Of a DNA stretch of 64,000 nt, positions 19,157 through 28,209 are shown one piece after another; the stretch's first letter is position 1, and each line of letters starts with the position of its first letter. Source of the stretch: Flagellimonas zhangzhouensis (GTDB lineage: Bacteria > Bacteroidota > Bacteroidia > Flavobacteriales > Flavobacteriaceae). The notes beneath the pieces were generated by a model that was not told the origin of the DNA, did not search any database, and saw only the letters and a program-made list of their open reading frames with translations. The translations under genes were made by a program, and so were the position numbers. Where the stretch lies: NCBI RefSeq assembly GCF_900102925.1, contig NZ_FNKI01000005.1, positions 1 through 64,000 of the forward strand. The letters run 5' to 3'.

Positions 19157-20335
19157 ATGAAGTGGATTAAAGTGTGTTTTTTTTATATCCCTCTAGTAAT
19201 AAACTTATTGAATATTCAGGCTTTTGTGGCTAAATTTGTTTCGGTTTCCCTATCGCAAATGATTGCCTATTTAAATGTTGGGCTAATAGGTTTTGGAGCA
19301 TTTCTCCTGTTAAAACAAAACAAACATTTTCCAAAACTAGTGCAGCTATGGTTTTTATTTTTTTTGTGTTATTTTGTTTTTGGTTTTCTTGCTGTTGGTA
19401 TTCATGGGGGTACCCCATCAATTCTAAAATCTATAATTCCAGTTATTTATCTTTTTGGTTACTCGATACTTTTAAGTATTCCGAGAGAAAGGTCTACAAT
19501 TGCTAAAATTTTTGCAGGTGCATTTTTTGTTTCTTGTATTTTTCTTATACTATTTAATTACTTCAATTTTTCGTTAGATCATGAAGGCGTTTATGAATAT
19601 ACACTGAGCCGTGCGGGAGGAGTTTATGGAGATGCCAACAATTCTGCAGTTTCGGCTATTTTATCTTTTATCTTTATAAAAAATGTTTTTAATCCTAAAA
19701 CTAAGTTTCAAACATTCATCAAAGTTTTAGGTTTACTGATTTCTACTTATGCAATTTTACTTACATTTTCCAAAACTGGCATAGTTGTTTTTTTAATGGT
19801 TCTTGCCATAACATATCAAAAAATGTTTACTGCCAAAAGAATTGTAGCTTCCATATTATTTATTCCAGTTACATTTATTTTACTATTTAATTGGGGAAAA
19901 ACGACCGATAAACTTAATGAGGTCCAAAAAGAAAGAATAGAAAATATCGGGAATATATTGACATTGCAAACTGACAAAATTAGTTATTCCGAAAGAGATG
20001 TCCTTTTTAAAAATATGCTCAACAAAATTTATGAAAACCCCATAATTGGAAATGGTGTTAATTATTCTGTATCGATTAGGGGGCATAATACGATTTTCGG
20101 TGTGTGGGCTGATGCTGGTATTTTTACGTTTATTTTATTTTTGGCCCTATTATCCCTCCACTTCAAACAGGCATTATTTACCGATGGCAATAATCGAATT
20201 TTCATCCTTCCTATTTTAATCACTCTTACAATTTTTATGGTGAGTTTGCAATCCATTATTAACCAAGGCTACTTAATTACAGTATTCGTACTTATAGGCT
20301 ATGTATTGGATTCAAAAATTGAGAGTGAATTGTAG
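19157..20335 (+). CDS. O-antigen polymerase Wzy-like protein
   Basis: 392 aa with about ten hydrophobic segments. A periplasmic stretch with ERDVLFKNMLNKIYENPIIG followed by GHNTIFGVWADAG matches the Wzy_C/O-antigen ligase region, where this loop and its histidine are important. It would polymerise repeat units on the periplasmic side. The coding sequence is noticeably AT-rich, as polymerase genes often are. Confidence 0.87.
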   Translation: MKWIKVCFFYIPLVINLLNIQAFVAKFVSVSLSQMIAYLNVGLIGFGAFLLLKQNKHFPKLVQLWFLFFLCYFVFGFLAVGIHGGTPSILKSIIPVIYLFGYSILLSIPRERSTIAKIFAGAFFVSCIFLILFNYFNFSLDHEGVYEYTLSRAGGVYGDANNSAVSAILSFIFIKNVFNPKTKFQTFIKVLGLLISTYAILLTFSKTGIVVFLMVLAITYQKMFTAKRIVASILFIPVTFILLFNWGKTTDKLNEVQKERIENIGNILTLQTDKISYSERDVLFKNMLNKIYENPIIGNGVNYSVSIRGHNTIFGVWADAGIFTFILFLALLSLHFKQALFTDGNNRIFILPILITLTIFMVSLQSIINQGYLITVFVLIGYVLDSKIESEL

Positions 20336-20441
20336 CATATTAGCATTCAGATCCCTTTTTTATTAATCTTCAAAATCTTTTCTTGAATTTACCGTTAAAG
20401 GAAGTAAAGTTTATTATTAGTAGTTTATTACCCAATTAAAA

Positions 20442-21506
20442 ATGAGGATAGATTTTTTAACCAGTAACCTAAGTGTTGGTGGGGCAGAAAGAGTTATGAT
20501 TCTCCTTGCCAATCATTTCACAAAAAAACACCAGGTCAACATTGTAATGTTAAATGATGGTGTTGACTATGAACTGGATGAAGGAATAAATTTAATTGAT
20601 CTTAACCATGTAAATTTTAAAATTAAAAAATTACAATCTTTAGTTAATCTGTTAATCCATTACAAAAAAAAGGAAAATAGACCTGATGTTATCATACCTT
20701 TTATAACCCAAGTGAACCTTTTAGGAATTTTGGTTGCAAAAATTTATGGGTTTCCGGTAATTGCTTCTGAGCATAATAGCCACCTAAGAAAACAGACCCC
20801 TATTTGGTTGACTAATTTTACTTGGAAGTTTATATATCCAAAAAGCAATTTTGTAACCGTTCTTACTCCTTTTGACATCCCTTTTTTTAAAAAAAAGAAA
20901 GTCAACGTGGTTGTAATGCCCAATCCAAGTACTTTTCTACCCATTACTGAAAACAATCATACCAGAGATAAAATAATTTTAGCTGTTGGAGGACTGGATA
21001 GATATTGGAACAAAGGGTTTGACAGCTTAATTTCAATTTTCAAGGAAGTACAAAAATTAGAAGAAGATTGGAAACTACAAATAATTGGAAATGGAGATAA
21101 CGGATTGGATTTTCTAACAAAATTGGTGGAAAAACATGAGTTAAAGGAAAAAGTGGAGTTTCTGGGATATAAAAAGAACGTTTCTGATTATATGTATAAA
21201 TCCTCCATTTTTATTCTGCCTTCTAGACTTGAGGGATTACCTATGGTTTTGTTGGAAGCAATGTCCCAAGGTATGGCTTGTATTGCTTTTGATTGTAAAA
21301 CTGGCCCCTCTAGTATTATAGTCGATAAAGTAAATGGATTTTTAATTGAAGATCAGAACATCGAGGAAATGATCGAGAAATTATCCTTATTAATGATGAA
21401 TGAATCTTTAAGGAAAAAATTATCCAATGAAGGAATCAAAAGTCTAGAAAATTTTTCAATTGAATCCATTGGGAATCAGTGGGAAAAACTTTTTAAACAA
21501 TTATAA
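20442..21506 (+). CDS. Glycosyltransferase family 4 (GT-B)
   Basis: 354 aa. The N-terminal acceptor domain has the glycine-rich turn SVGGAERVM, and the C-terminal domain has the nucleotide-sugar site RLEGLPMVLLEAMSQG with the E-x7-E pair. It acts on the cytoplasmic face, adding a sugar to the lipid-linked intermediate. Donor and acceptor cannot be told from sequence. It is followed 21 bases later by an acyltransferase gene. Confidence 0.9.
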   Translation: MRIDFLTSNLSVGGAERVMILLANHFTKKHQVNIVMLNDGVDYELDEGINLIDLNHVNFKIKKLQSLVNLLIHYKKKENRPDVIIPFITQVNLLGILVAKIYGFPVIASEHNSHLRKQTPIWLTNFTWKFIYPKSNFVTVLTPFDIPFFKKKKVNVVVMPNPSTFLPITENNHTRDKIILAVGGLDRYWNKGFDSLISIFKEVQKLEEDWKLQIIGNGDNGLDFLTKLVEKHELKEKVEFLGYKKNVSDYMYKSSIFILPSRLEGLPMVLLEAMSQGMACIAFDCKTGPSSIIVDKVNGFLIEDQNIEEMIEKLSLLMMNESLRKKLSNEGIKSLENFSIESIGNQWEKLFKQL

Positions 21507-21527
21507 TATAAATCAATCAACCTTAAA

Positions 21528-22067
21528 ATGAAAAAAATACTGCATATATTATTGGATAGATATAGGATCCTAAAATTATCCGGGGTGGAATATGCCAAAT
21601 ATAAAGGTGTCAAAATTGGTGACAATTGTCGTTTTTTAACGAGCACCGTAGGTTCTGAACCTTGGCTAATCGAAATAGGAAATTGGGTAACGGTTACCTC
21701 TGGGGTAAGATTTATAACACACGATGGCTCAACTTGGCTAATTAGAGATGAAAAAGGAAGAAGGCAATTATTCAGAAGGATTATTGTAGGAAATAATGTG
21801 TTTATTGGTATTAATTCAATTATTATGCCAGGCGTAAAAATTGATGATAATGTTATTATTGCAGCTGGGAGTGTGGTAACAAAATCAGTTCCAAATAATG
21901 TTATTGTAGGAGGAAATCCTGCCAGAATTATTGGTGACTTCGATAATTATAAGAAAAAAGTTCTGGAAAATTACATATCCAATTCAGAAATTGATTTTAA
22001 GAAAAGTTATAGAACTAGAGTTGAAGAAGTATTAGATAGCTCTTTTAAACCTTATATGTCCAAATAA
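21528..22067 (+). CDS. Hexapeptide-repeat acyltransferase (left-handed beta-helix)
   Basis: 179 aa. It carries isoleucine-rich hexapeptide repeats ([32 protein letters not shown]) and ends with the typical [13 protein letters not shown]. Members of this CapG/WbbJ-like family transfer acetyl groups from acetyl-CoA to sugars. It may modify a hydroxyl, or the 4-amino sugar made by the PglF/PglE-like pair, which would otherwise lack its N-acetyltransferase here. The TAA stop overlaps an ATG (TAATG, 22065-22069) that opens the GT remnant described next. Confidence 0.87.
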   Translation: MKKILHILLDRYRILKLSGVEYAKYKGVKIGDNCRFLTSTVGSEPWLIEIGNWVTVTSGVRFITHDGSTWLIRDEKGRRQLFRRIIVGNNVFIGINSIIMPGVKIDDNVIIAAGSVVTKSVPNNVIVGGNPARIIGDFDNYKKKVLENYISNSEIDFKKSYRTRVEEVLDSSFKPYMSK

Positions 22068-22210
22068 TGTACTTACCTCCAACTAAAGTACTTTTTATAA
22101 TACCCCCATTGCGTTCAAGAGGTGCTGATCGGTTGATGTCGTTTTTAGCACAAAACGTTTATTACAAGGTTTTTAACGAACATCTTCTTTTTACAGGAAA
22201 TAATGATTGA
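22067..22210 (+). pseudogene. Truncated glycosyltransferase remnant (47 codons)
   Basis: A short open frame starts at the ATG that overlaps the acyltransferase stop. Its translation contains KVLFIIPPLRSRGADRLMSF, which closely matches KVLFILPSLRSGGAERVMSF at the start of the intact glycosyltransferase at 23017, and then LAQN in both. DNA similarity to 23160 onward continues past the TGA at 22208 (ACCAAGT...ATTTCAC against ACCAAGT...GTCACC) but out of frame, and fades near 22245. It is the decayed 5' end of a paralogous GT4 gene. Confidence 0.8.
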
Positions 22211-22353
22211 AATTTGGAAAAACCAAGTATCAAGTTATGATTTCACAAGAAAAATTTATTTGATCTTCACTGGAGAAATATTTTTTCATCACAACGTAGG
22301 AAATAAACTCATTTTTTTTTACCGGAGTAGGACTATAAATTCGATAAAAATAA
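22211..22353. other. Decayed sequence between two gene remnants
   Basis: AT-rich sequence with frame-disrupted similarity to the GT4 gene at its left end (to about 22245). The rest has no recognisable similarity. It connects the GT remnant with the acyltransferase remnant. Confidence 0.5.
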
Positions 22354-22440
22354 ATGCCAAATCCTGTCAAAAGGATAATGTCTAAAAAAGTTAAAAAATT
22401 CGACATTAAGAGAATAATAAAACATTTAAATGATGATTAA
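22354..22440 (+). pseudogene. C-terminal acyltransferase remnant (28 codons)
   Basis: The frame ending at the TAA 22438-22440 translates as NPVKRIMSKKVKKFDIKRII then KHLNDD. It parallels the end of the next gene, SPAKRIKEFDISTIIKHLKY, and NP.KRI is the usual C-terminal motif of hexapeptide acyltransferases. In the same frame a TAA lies directly before the ATG at 22354, so the rest of the gene is gone. The stop overlaps the start of the following acyltransferase gene, preserving an operon-type junction. Confidence 0.7.
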
Positions 22441-23020
22441 ATCTAGAGAAGATTATTTAAGGTATCTTAAGGAAGATATGGTCGCTAGAGGTGAATCTAA
22501 CCAGTCCTTAAAAGCAAAAATCAAGAAGTATTTATCACCCACACCAACTTGGGTATTCCAAAAAAAACTCAGAAAGTATGAATATTTTCTTAATGTAAAA
22601 AAAGGACCAATTTCAAAAATACGTTTATTTTTTATTAACCGTAGTTTTAGGAAAATTTCTCAAAAACTAAATTATACAATACCTCCAAATGTATTTGGCC
22701 CAGGCCTATGCATATTACATTATGGAACTATTGTTGTTAATAGTAAAAGTAAAATAGGTAAAAACTGTAGGATAGAGGTATGTGTTAATATTGGAGCCTC
22801 TGCCGGCAAGCCTGAAGCCCCTATAATTGGTGACAATGTTTACATTGGGCCTGGGGCAAAAATATATGGCAATATTATTTTAGGAAATAATATTGCCATT
22901 GCAGCAAATTCTTCAGTAAATAAATCATTTGAAGAAAATAACATTTTAATAGCTGGTTCACCTGCAAAAAGGATTAAAGAATTTGATATTTCAACAATAA
23001 TAAAACATCTTAAATATTGA
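22430..23020 (+). CDS. Serine-acetyltransferase-like hexapeptide acyltransferase
   Basis: 196 aa. An N-terminal helical part (to about 85) precedes hexapeptide repeats (ILHYGTIVVNSKSKIGKNCR, IGDNVYIGPGAKIYGNIILG) and the end motif AGSPAKRIKEF. It resembles serine O-acetyltransferase-type enzymes of capsule loci, which acetylate sugar hydroxyls. Two ATGs occur (22430 and 22433), and either could be used. The TGA stop overlaps the TTG start of the next glycosyltransferase. Confidence 0.85.
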   Translation: MMIKSREDYLRYLKEDMVARGESNQSLKAKIKKYLSPTPTWVFQKKLRKYEYFLNVKKGPISKIRLFFINRSFRKISQKLNYTIPPNVFGPGLCILHYGTIVVNSKSKIGKNCRIEVCVNIGASAGKPEAPIIGDNVYIGPGAKIYGNIILGNNIAIAANSSVNKSFEENNILIAGSPAKRIKEFDISTIIKHLKY

Positions 23021-24096
23021 AAATTAAAGTTCTTTTTATCCTACCATCATTACGTTCAGGGGGTGCTGAGAGGGTCATGTCGTTCTTGGCCCAAAACATT
23101 AATCCTGATAAATTTGATACCCATCTACTTATTACAGGATCTAATGAAGATCAGAAATACCAAGTCGAGGATATTCCAGTCACCTTTCTAAATAAAAGTC
23201 GGGTTAAGCATGCGGTTCCAGCAATAATTAAATTCTTGCTTAAAAAGAAGCCAAAGATCGTAATCAGTGCTATTGCTCACCTGAACGTTACCATGGGACT
23301 AATTGGACGCATTTTTCCTAACATCATATTTGTGGCAAGAGAAACCTCAATATCAGGTTTTAACTTAAAAAATGAAGACACAAGAAATAAAAAACCTCCC
23401 ATCTTGTATCGATTGGCCCTACGTGCTGTGGATAACATTATTTGTCAATCCAACGACATGAAAAATTCCTTGATAAAAACTCATAACTTACCAGTTTCAA
23501 AGATGGTGGTCATCAATAATCCGGTTACCTCAAAATTTAAACTAAAAGAACGTCCGTTTGCAAAAGACAAGGTTTTACATTTCATCACCATTGGAAGATT
23601 GACTGAAAAAAAAGGTTTTCAAAGGGTTTTAAAAGTTTTGGCCGAGTTCGACAAACCTTTTCATTATACCATTATTGGGTCTGGAGATTACAAAGATACA
23701 CTTGTTAATTTGATAGATGAACTTGGCATTCCCGAAAAAATCACATTTGTTTCCCATACTGATAAAATCAATGATTATTTGGCGCAGAACGATCTTTATT
23801 TACAGGGATCTTATGTTGAAGGGTTTCCCAATGCGTTATTGGAAAGTTGTGCAACTGGAACTCCAGCCGTAGTATATGACGCACCAGGAGGTATCAATGA
23901 AATTATAATCCCTGGTTTAAATGGTTATATTGCTCAAGACCCTTCTGAATTTTTAGAAAAATTGGAATTGTCGGTTTGTCAAGATTGGGACCCAGCAGCA
24001 ATTAGAGAATCAGTGAATTCTAGATATTCTGAAAAGAAAATTATATTAGAATATGAGAATTTATTTCTAAAACTCTTAAAAATATCTATTGAATAA
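23017..24096 (+). CDS. Glycosyltransferase family 4 (TTG start)
   Basis: 359 aa GT-B enzyme. The N-terminus has SLRSGGAERVMSFLAQN, and the donor site has YVEGFPNALLESCATGTP. The start is TTG at 23017-23019, overlapping the acyltransferase stop (TTGA). No in-frame ATG lies close by: the next Met is in ERVMSF. A truncated paralogue of its 5' end lies at 22067. Sugar specificity is unknown. Confidence 0.88.
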   Translation: MKIKVLFILPSLRSGGAERVMSFLAQNINPDKFDTHLLITGSNEDQKYQVEDIPVTFLNKSRVKHAVPAIIKFLLKKKPKIVISAIAHLNVTMGLIGRIFPNIIFVARETSISGFNLKNEDTRNKKPPILYRLALRAVDNIICQSNDMKNSLIKTHNLPVSKMVVINNPVTSKFKLKERPFAKDKVLHFITIGRLTEKKGFQRVLKVLAEFDKPFHYTIIGSGDYKDTLVNLIDELGIPEKITFVSHTDKINDYLAQNDLYLQGSYVEGFPNALLESCATGTPAVVYDAPGGINEIIIPGLNGYIAQDPSEFLEKLELSVCQDWDPAAIRESVNSRYSEKKIILEYENLFLKLLKISIE

Positions 24097-24160
24097 ATTA
24101 GGCTGAATCCAACTCGAACCATAAAATGAAATTCCAAAAAATTCAAATACCTATTTAAGG

Positions 24161-25258
24161 ATGTCCGTTAAAAAAAATTGGCTGTTTATTCTACCTACTG
24201 ATAGTCTTCAAGGCTCTGAACATATTGTAAGAACATTATGTACGTATGTAATTGATCATAATTTAGGTGAATGTTATGTGCTGATTTTAAGCAAAAAAAG
24301 TGGCAAGGGCTGGGAAGATATGGAAGACAAGATAAAAGTAGAATATTTGCCATTTCCAAAATATTTTTTTGGTTTATTCTACCTCCCTATTTATTTCCTT
24401 TCAATCCGAAAGATAAATTTTGATTATACATTTTCATCTCAAACTCTGATTAATGGTTCCCTTGGATTTGTAAAAAAAATGGGGCTTTTAAAAGAAACAA
24501 AAATTATTGTTAGAGAATCAAACTCAATTTTTATTTTACTTAAAGGTACTAAGTTGAGAATCTATAAGTTCTTTTATAGATTTTATTCAAAGACTGCACT
24601 AGTTATTTGCCAAACGGAATTAATGAAAAGTCAACTTGTAAGTGAAATGCCGAAAATTAGTAGTTCATGGAATATAAAAACTATTTTAAATCCATTTGAT
24701 TTCGACAAAATTCATGAACAGTTTGAAGATATTCCGCTGTTCTTACAAGATAAAAAGTTTATTGTAGCTGCTGGAAGGTTAGCACCTGTAAAAGGTTTTG
24801 ACCTATTAATTAAGGCTTTTAAAGAGGTGGTGAAAGAATATCCTGAATTAAATTTAGTGATACTGGGTGAAGGAAATGAGAGAAAAAACTTAGAACAGCT
24901 TAAAAATTCATTTGGATTGGATAATTCCGTGCACCTTCCTGGATATGTAAACAATGTTTACAGGTATTTTAACCAAGCTGAAATGTGTGTAATATCGTCT
25001 CATTTAGAGGGATTTCCCAATGTTTTATTACAAATGATGTCACAAAATGAAAGAGTGGTGTCAACTACAAGTGCAGGTGATATTGAAAACATTCCTGGAA
25101 TTACCATATGTGAGCCTGGAAATTTAAAGGCCTTGGAACAGGCAATGATGTTCACATTAAACGAAATCAACCCAAATAAAAGGCAATTGTTCGATGATTT
25201 TCTTAGAAACCGTTCTAAGGGAAACTTTTATCAGCAAATAATAAAATATACCGAATAA
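24161..25258 (+). CDS. Glycosyltransferase family 4
   Basis: 365 aa GT-B enzyme. The C-terminal domain is well conserved (VAAGRLAPVKGFDLLIKAF, VILGEGNERKNLEQL, SSHLEGFPNVLLQMMSQNE). The second Glu of the usual E-x7-E motif is replaced by Gln (EGFPNVLLQ), which may alter donor contacts. The N-terminal domain is more divergent (PTDSLQGSEHIVRTL). It lies 64 bases after the previous gene and 11 before the next. Confidence 0.87.
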   Translation: MSVKKNWLFILPTDSLQGSEHIVRTLCTYVIDHNLGECYVLILSKKSGKGWEDMEDKIKVEYLPFPKYFFGLFYLPIYFLSIRKINFDYTFSSQTLINGSLGFVKKMGLLKETKIIVRESNSIFILLKGTKLRIYKFFYRFYSKTALVICQTELMKSQLVSEMPKISSSWNIKTILNPFDFDKIHEQFEDIPLFLQDKKFIVAAGRLAPVKGFDLLIKAFKEVVKEYPELNLVILGEGNERKNLEQLKNSFGLDNSVHLPGYVNNVYRYFNQAEMCVISSHLEGFPNVLLQMMSQNERVVSTTSAGDIENIPGITICEPGNLKALEQAMMFTLNEINPNKRQLFDDFLRNRSKGNFYQQIIKYTE

Positions 25259-25269
25259 ACACCAAACCA

Positions 25270-26412
25270 ATGGCAAAACTAAAAGTTTTAATTATCTGTT
25301 CCGTTTCATATTCCTTGATAAACTTTAGGAAAGATTTTATTGAAGAGCTGGTGCAATCGGGCTATGAGGTATGGTGTGCGGGTCCTGATTTCAGTAAGGA
25401 TATCTCCGATAAAGTAAAGGCCATGGGGGCACATCCAGTAGATTTCAACCTACAACGCAAGGGACTCAACCCATTGAAGGACTTCAAAAGTGTAGGTGAG
25501 CTAAAAAAAATCCTGAAGGACATAGAAGTGGATTTTGTTTTTGCCTATACCATAAAACCAGTCATCTATGGAGCCTTTGCTGCTCAACAGTTGAATCTTA
25601 AGATATTTTCACTAATCACAGGTCTTGGGTTTACATTTAGTGGAGTTTCCCTAAAAGCAAAACTGCTAGGACAAGTATCCAAATTACTGTATAAACTTGC
25701 CCTTAGAAAGAACAACGTGGCCATTTTTCAAAATGTGGATGACCAAACTCTTTTTTCCGATCAAGGGATATTGCCTAAAGGACAAAAATCCTATGTAGTG
25801 AACGGTTCCGGAATCAATTTGGACCGATTTGAGTTTAAGGAGCCTGATGAATTCAATAAGGGAGATCGTCCCCTCAACTTTATTTTAATTGGACGTTTGA
25901 TGATTGAAAAAGGTATAGAACTGTATCTAGATACGGCTGAAGCTATCCATGAAAAAAAGGGGAATGCAATATTCCATGTGGTAGGAAACCCTCCAGAGCA
26001 TCTTACCGAATTGGAAGCTAGATTAAAAAACCTTAATCATAAAGGCGTAATTGTATATCACGGTGTTCAAATGGATGTAAGACCTTATCTGAAAGCAGCC
26101 GATATATTTGTTCTACCAACCTTTTATCGAGAAGGTGTGCCAAGGTCTATTTTGGAGGCCCTATCCGTTGGCATGCCCATTATCACAACAAAAACTCCTG
26201 GTTGCAGAGAAACTGTAATTGAATCAAAAAATGGTTTTATAATTCCGCCCAAACAACTACCTCCACTCATTGAGGCAGCCTCTTATTTTCTGGAAAACCC
26301 GGATAAAATTGAAGTCATGGGAAGAGAAAGTAGAAAACTTGCCGAACAGAAGTTTGATGTTCGTTTGGTGAATGCTGATTTATTAAATATAATCAAACAA
26401 AATACAGCTTAA
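25270..26412 (+). CDS. PglA/WbpY-like GT4 glycosyltransferase
   Basis: 380 aa. The N-terminal half (NFRKDFIEELVQSGYEVWCA, LNPLKDF, TIKPVIYGAFAAQQ, SLITGLGFTFSG) has the pattern of enzymes such as PglA that add the second sugar to undecaprenyl-PP-linked bacillosamine-type sugars. The donor site is FYREGVPRSILEALSVGMP. The TAA stop overlaps the ATG of the PglC-like gene (TAATG), which supports action directly after the initiating transferase. Confidence 0.88.
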   Translation: MAKLKVLIICSVSYSLINFRKDFIEELVQSGYEVWCAGPDFSKDISDKVKAMGAHPVDFNLQRKGLNPLKDFKSVGELKKILKDIEVDFVFAYTIKPVIYGAFAAQQLNLKIFSLITGLGFTFSGVSLKAKLLGQVSKLLYKLALRKNNVAIFQNVDDQTLFSDQGILPKGQKSYVVNGSGINLDRFEFKEPDEFNKGDRPLNFILIGRLMIEKGIELYLDTAEAIHEKKGNAIFHVVGNPPEHLTELEARLKNLNHKGVIVYHGVQMDVRPYLKAADIFVLPTFYREGVPRSILEALSVGMPIITTKTPGCRETVIESKNGFIIPPKQLPPLIEAASYFLENPDKIEVMGRESRKLAEQKFDVRLVNADLLNIIKQNTA

Positions 26413-27026
26413 TGTACTCGAAATTCTTAAAAAGGGGAATGGATTTTATAATATCGTCAATCGCGGTAATTGTGCTTTCTCCCATTATTTTAATATTGAC
26501 GGTCCTTTTGGCATTGGCCAATAATGGAAAACCATTTTTCTTTCAAAAAAGACCCGGTCAAAATGAAAAAATCTTTACAATCATCAAGTTCAAGACCATG
26601 AACGATAAAAAAGATGATCAAGGTAATCTTTTGTCGGATGTAGAACGCATTACCAAAGTTGGAAAATTCGTTCGTGGTGCTTCATTGGATGAGCTAATGC
26701 AACTGATAAATGTTGTAAAAGGCGATATGTCCCTTATTGGTCCACGACCATTGTTGGTGGATTACCTTCCACTTTATAACCAAGAACAAGCAAAACGCCA
26801 TTTAGTAAAACCTGGAATTACAGGATGGGCTCAGGTAAATGGGCGAAATGCAATAAGTTGGGAGCAAAAATTTTCATTGGATGTGTGGTATGTCAATAAT
26901 TTAAGCTTTGCCACAGATATGAAAATTTTGTTTCAAACAGTGAAAAAAGTTTTTAAACGAGAGGGCATTTCCGCTAGCGAAAGTGATACTATGCCCAGAT
27001 TTATGGGAAGTTCAAATAAAAATTGA
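26412..27026 (+). CDS. Initiating phosphoglycosyltransferase (PglC-like, monotopic)
   Basis: 204 aa, the minimal PglC form of the polyprenyl-phosphate sugar-1-phosphate transferases. A re-entrant membrane helix (about 10-35) is followed by KFKTMND (59-65), the catalytic Asp93-Glu94 in ASLDELMQL, GPRP (110-113), and PGITGWAQVNGRN. It starts repeat-unit assembly by moving sugar-1-phosphate from a UDP-sugar to undecaprenyl phosphate. With the 4,6-dehydratase and aminotransferase in the same locus, the first sugar is likely a diamino or 6-deoxy amino sugar. Confidence 0.92.
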   Translation: MYSKFLKRGMDFIISSIAVIVLSPIILILTVLLALANNGKPFFFQKRPGQNEKIFTIIKFKTMNDKKDDQGNLLSDVERITKVGKFVRGASLDELMQLINVVKGDMSLIGPRPLLVDYLPLYNQEQAKRHLVKPGITGWAQVNGRNAISWEQKFSLDVWYVNNLSFATDMKILFQTVKKVFKREGISASESDTMPRFMGSSNKN

Positions 27027-27080
27027 ACCTGATTTAATTTAGGGCTTCCATTTTTACCAGGTAACCAAACTCGACAACGT

Positions 27081-27863
27081 TTAGTTGTTTGTCAACAGTT
27101 CATCGACCAGTTTTTCGTAGGCTAGATCAATTTCATCGTTTTTGTAGGTATACTTTTTAAGCGAAGCTTTGTTTTTTTCGGATTTTTCTGGTTTGGCCTC
27201 TTCATCTATCATTTTTTCCAGCTTTGGCAAAAACTCTTGAAGGTCCTTGATCCAAACGTATTTTACATTTTTTAGTTGTTTCGTTTTCTTAGTAAATGAC
27301 ATGTAGAATTCTGTCATTTTTTTAGCTGCAGCCAACTTTTCATCATCATTCAACAATAAAAAGTTACCCAAATCAACCCCAACATGTTCTTTCCAATATA
27401 GCTCATTACCCCAAAAATAATGTTGATTGGCTCCTTTGACAATTTGATGGTGGTTTACTGCAGAGGTTACCCACGCAGAGGGTTTTCTTAGGACACAAAT
27501 ATAGGTTAGGTCCTTTGAGATTTTATTTTGGGCCAAATCATCAACATAACTAGATAAAAATCCTGAGCATTCCAGTTTTAAATTAAGGGTATTGAGCCTC
27601 CTAATAAAATAACGTTCAAAATCTTCGTTTAATTTTTTCATAGATGTGTAGTGCAATGACTCATGCTGGGAAATAGAATCATCAAAACTACTGGCCAAAT
27701 ACGTTGTACCTGTTTTATAGGGAGAAATGCAATATATCGTCTTGTGCCCTAATATTTTATTGTTTTCTCTTACCCAACTATTGGAAATTCGAGCTGCCTT
27801 GATTTTTAGTATGGTTTTATGAAGAGGGGTACTAATGATAAACTTCTTGATTTTTTTAATCAT
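27081..27863 (-). CDS. Sulfotransferase-family protein
   Basis: 260 aa. A P-loop-like 5'-phosphosulfate-binding motif SPYKTGTTYLASSF (47-60) and a 3'-phosphate-binding motif VLRKPSAWVTSAVNHH (124-139, Arg126, Ser134) are the two hallmarks of PAPS-dependent sulfotransferases. It likely sulfates a sugar of the polymer or its lipid-linked precursor; sulfated polysaccharides are common in marine organisms. It is transcribed against the surrounding genes and converges with the PglC-like gene. No PAPS-synthesis gene is in the window. The C-terminal 80 residues are lysine-rich and diverged. Confidence 0.8.
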   Translation of the reverse strand: MIKKIKKFIISTPLHKTILKIKAARISNSWVRENNKILGHKTIYCISPYKTGTTYLASSFDDSISQHESLHYTSMKKLNEDFERYFIRRLNTLNLKLECSGFLSSYVDDLAQNKISKDLTYICVLRKPSAWVTSAVNHHQIVKGANQHYFWGNELYWKEHVGVDLGNFLLLNDDEKLAAAKKMTEFYMSFTKKTKQLKNVKYVWIKDLQEFLPKLEKMIDEEAKPEKSEKNKASLKKYTYKNDEIDLAYEKLVDELLTNN

Positions 27864-28209
27864 TGTAGGTTGGATTTATAAAAGGATAGGGTAATTGTTT
27901 CACTTGGATTAACATAATGAGTAGTCTGATTATTTTACACAACCTTCGTAAAAAAGATTGCTCGGTGTTGAAAGATTCTTAGAGCAATGATGTTCAATAT
28001 AGGTTGATGGCATGTACTAAACCATTTTATTTAAATACACCGTTAAAATATATATTAATAGAACTTTTTTATAAAAAATCCGTTAAGTGTATTCAAAAAT
28101 CTTTTAAACGAATATACGTTCTCTTTGTAGGTATAAATTATTACCAACTTAAAATATTGTTAGATTTGAACAAGAGAAAATTTATAAATCAAGGTAAGCG
28201 AATAAATTC
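27864..28209. other. Intergenic region between divergent sulfotransferase and SDR genes
   Basis: About 345 AT-rich bases. A perfect -7-type TAGATTTG stands at 28161-28168 on the plus strand, 42 bases before the SDR start, but no TTG at the expected distance was found. A 69-codon open frame at 28004-28213 has no recognisable features and is considered chance. The region probably holds both promoters. Confidence 0.45.

Noticed and set aside
22203-22385. 60-codon plus-strand frame (22203-22385)
   Set aside because: It crosses decayed remnants of two genes in a different frame and shows no domain of its own.
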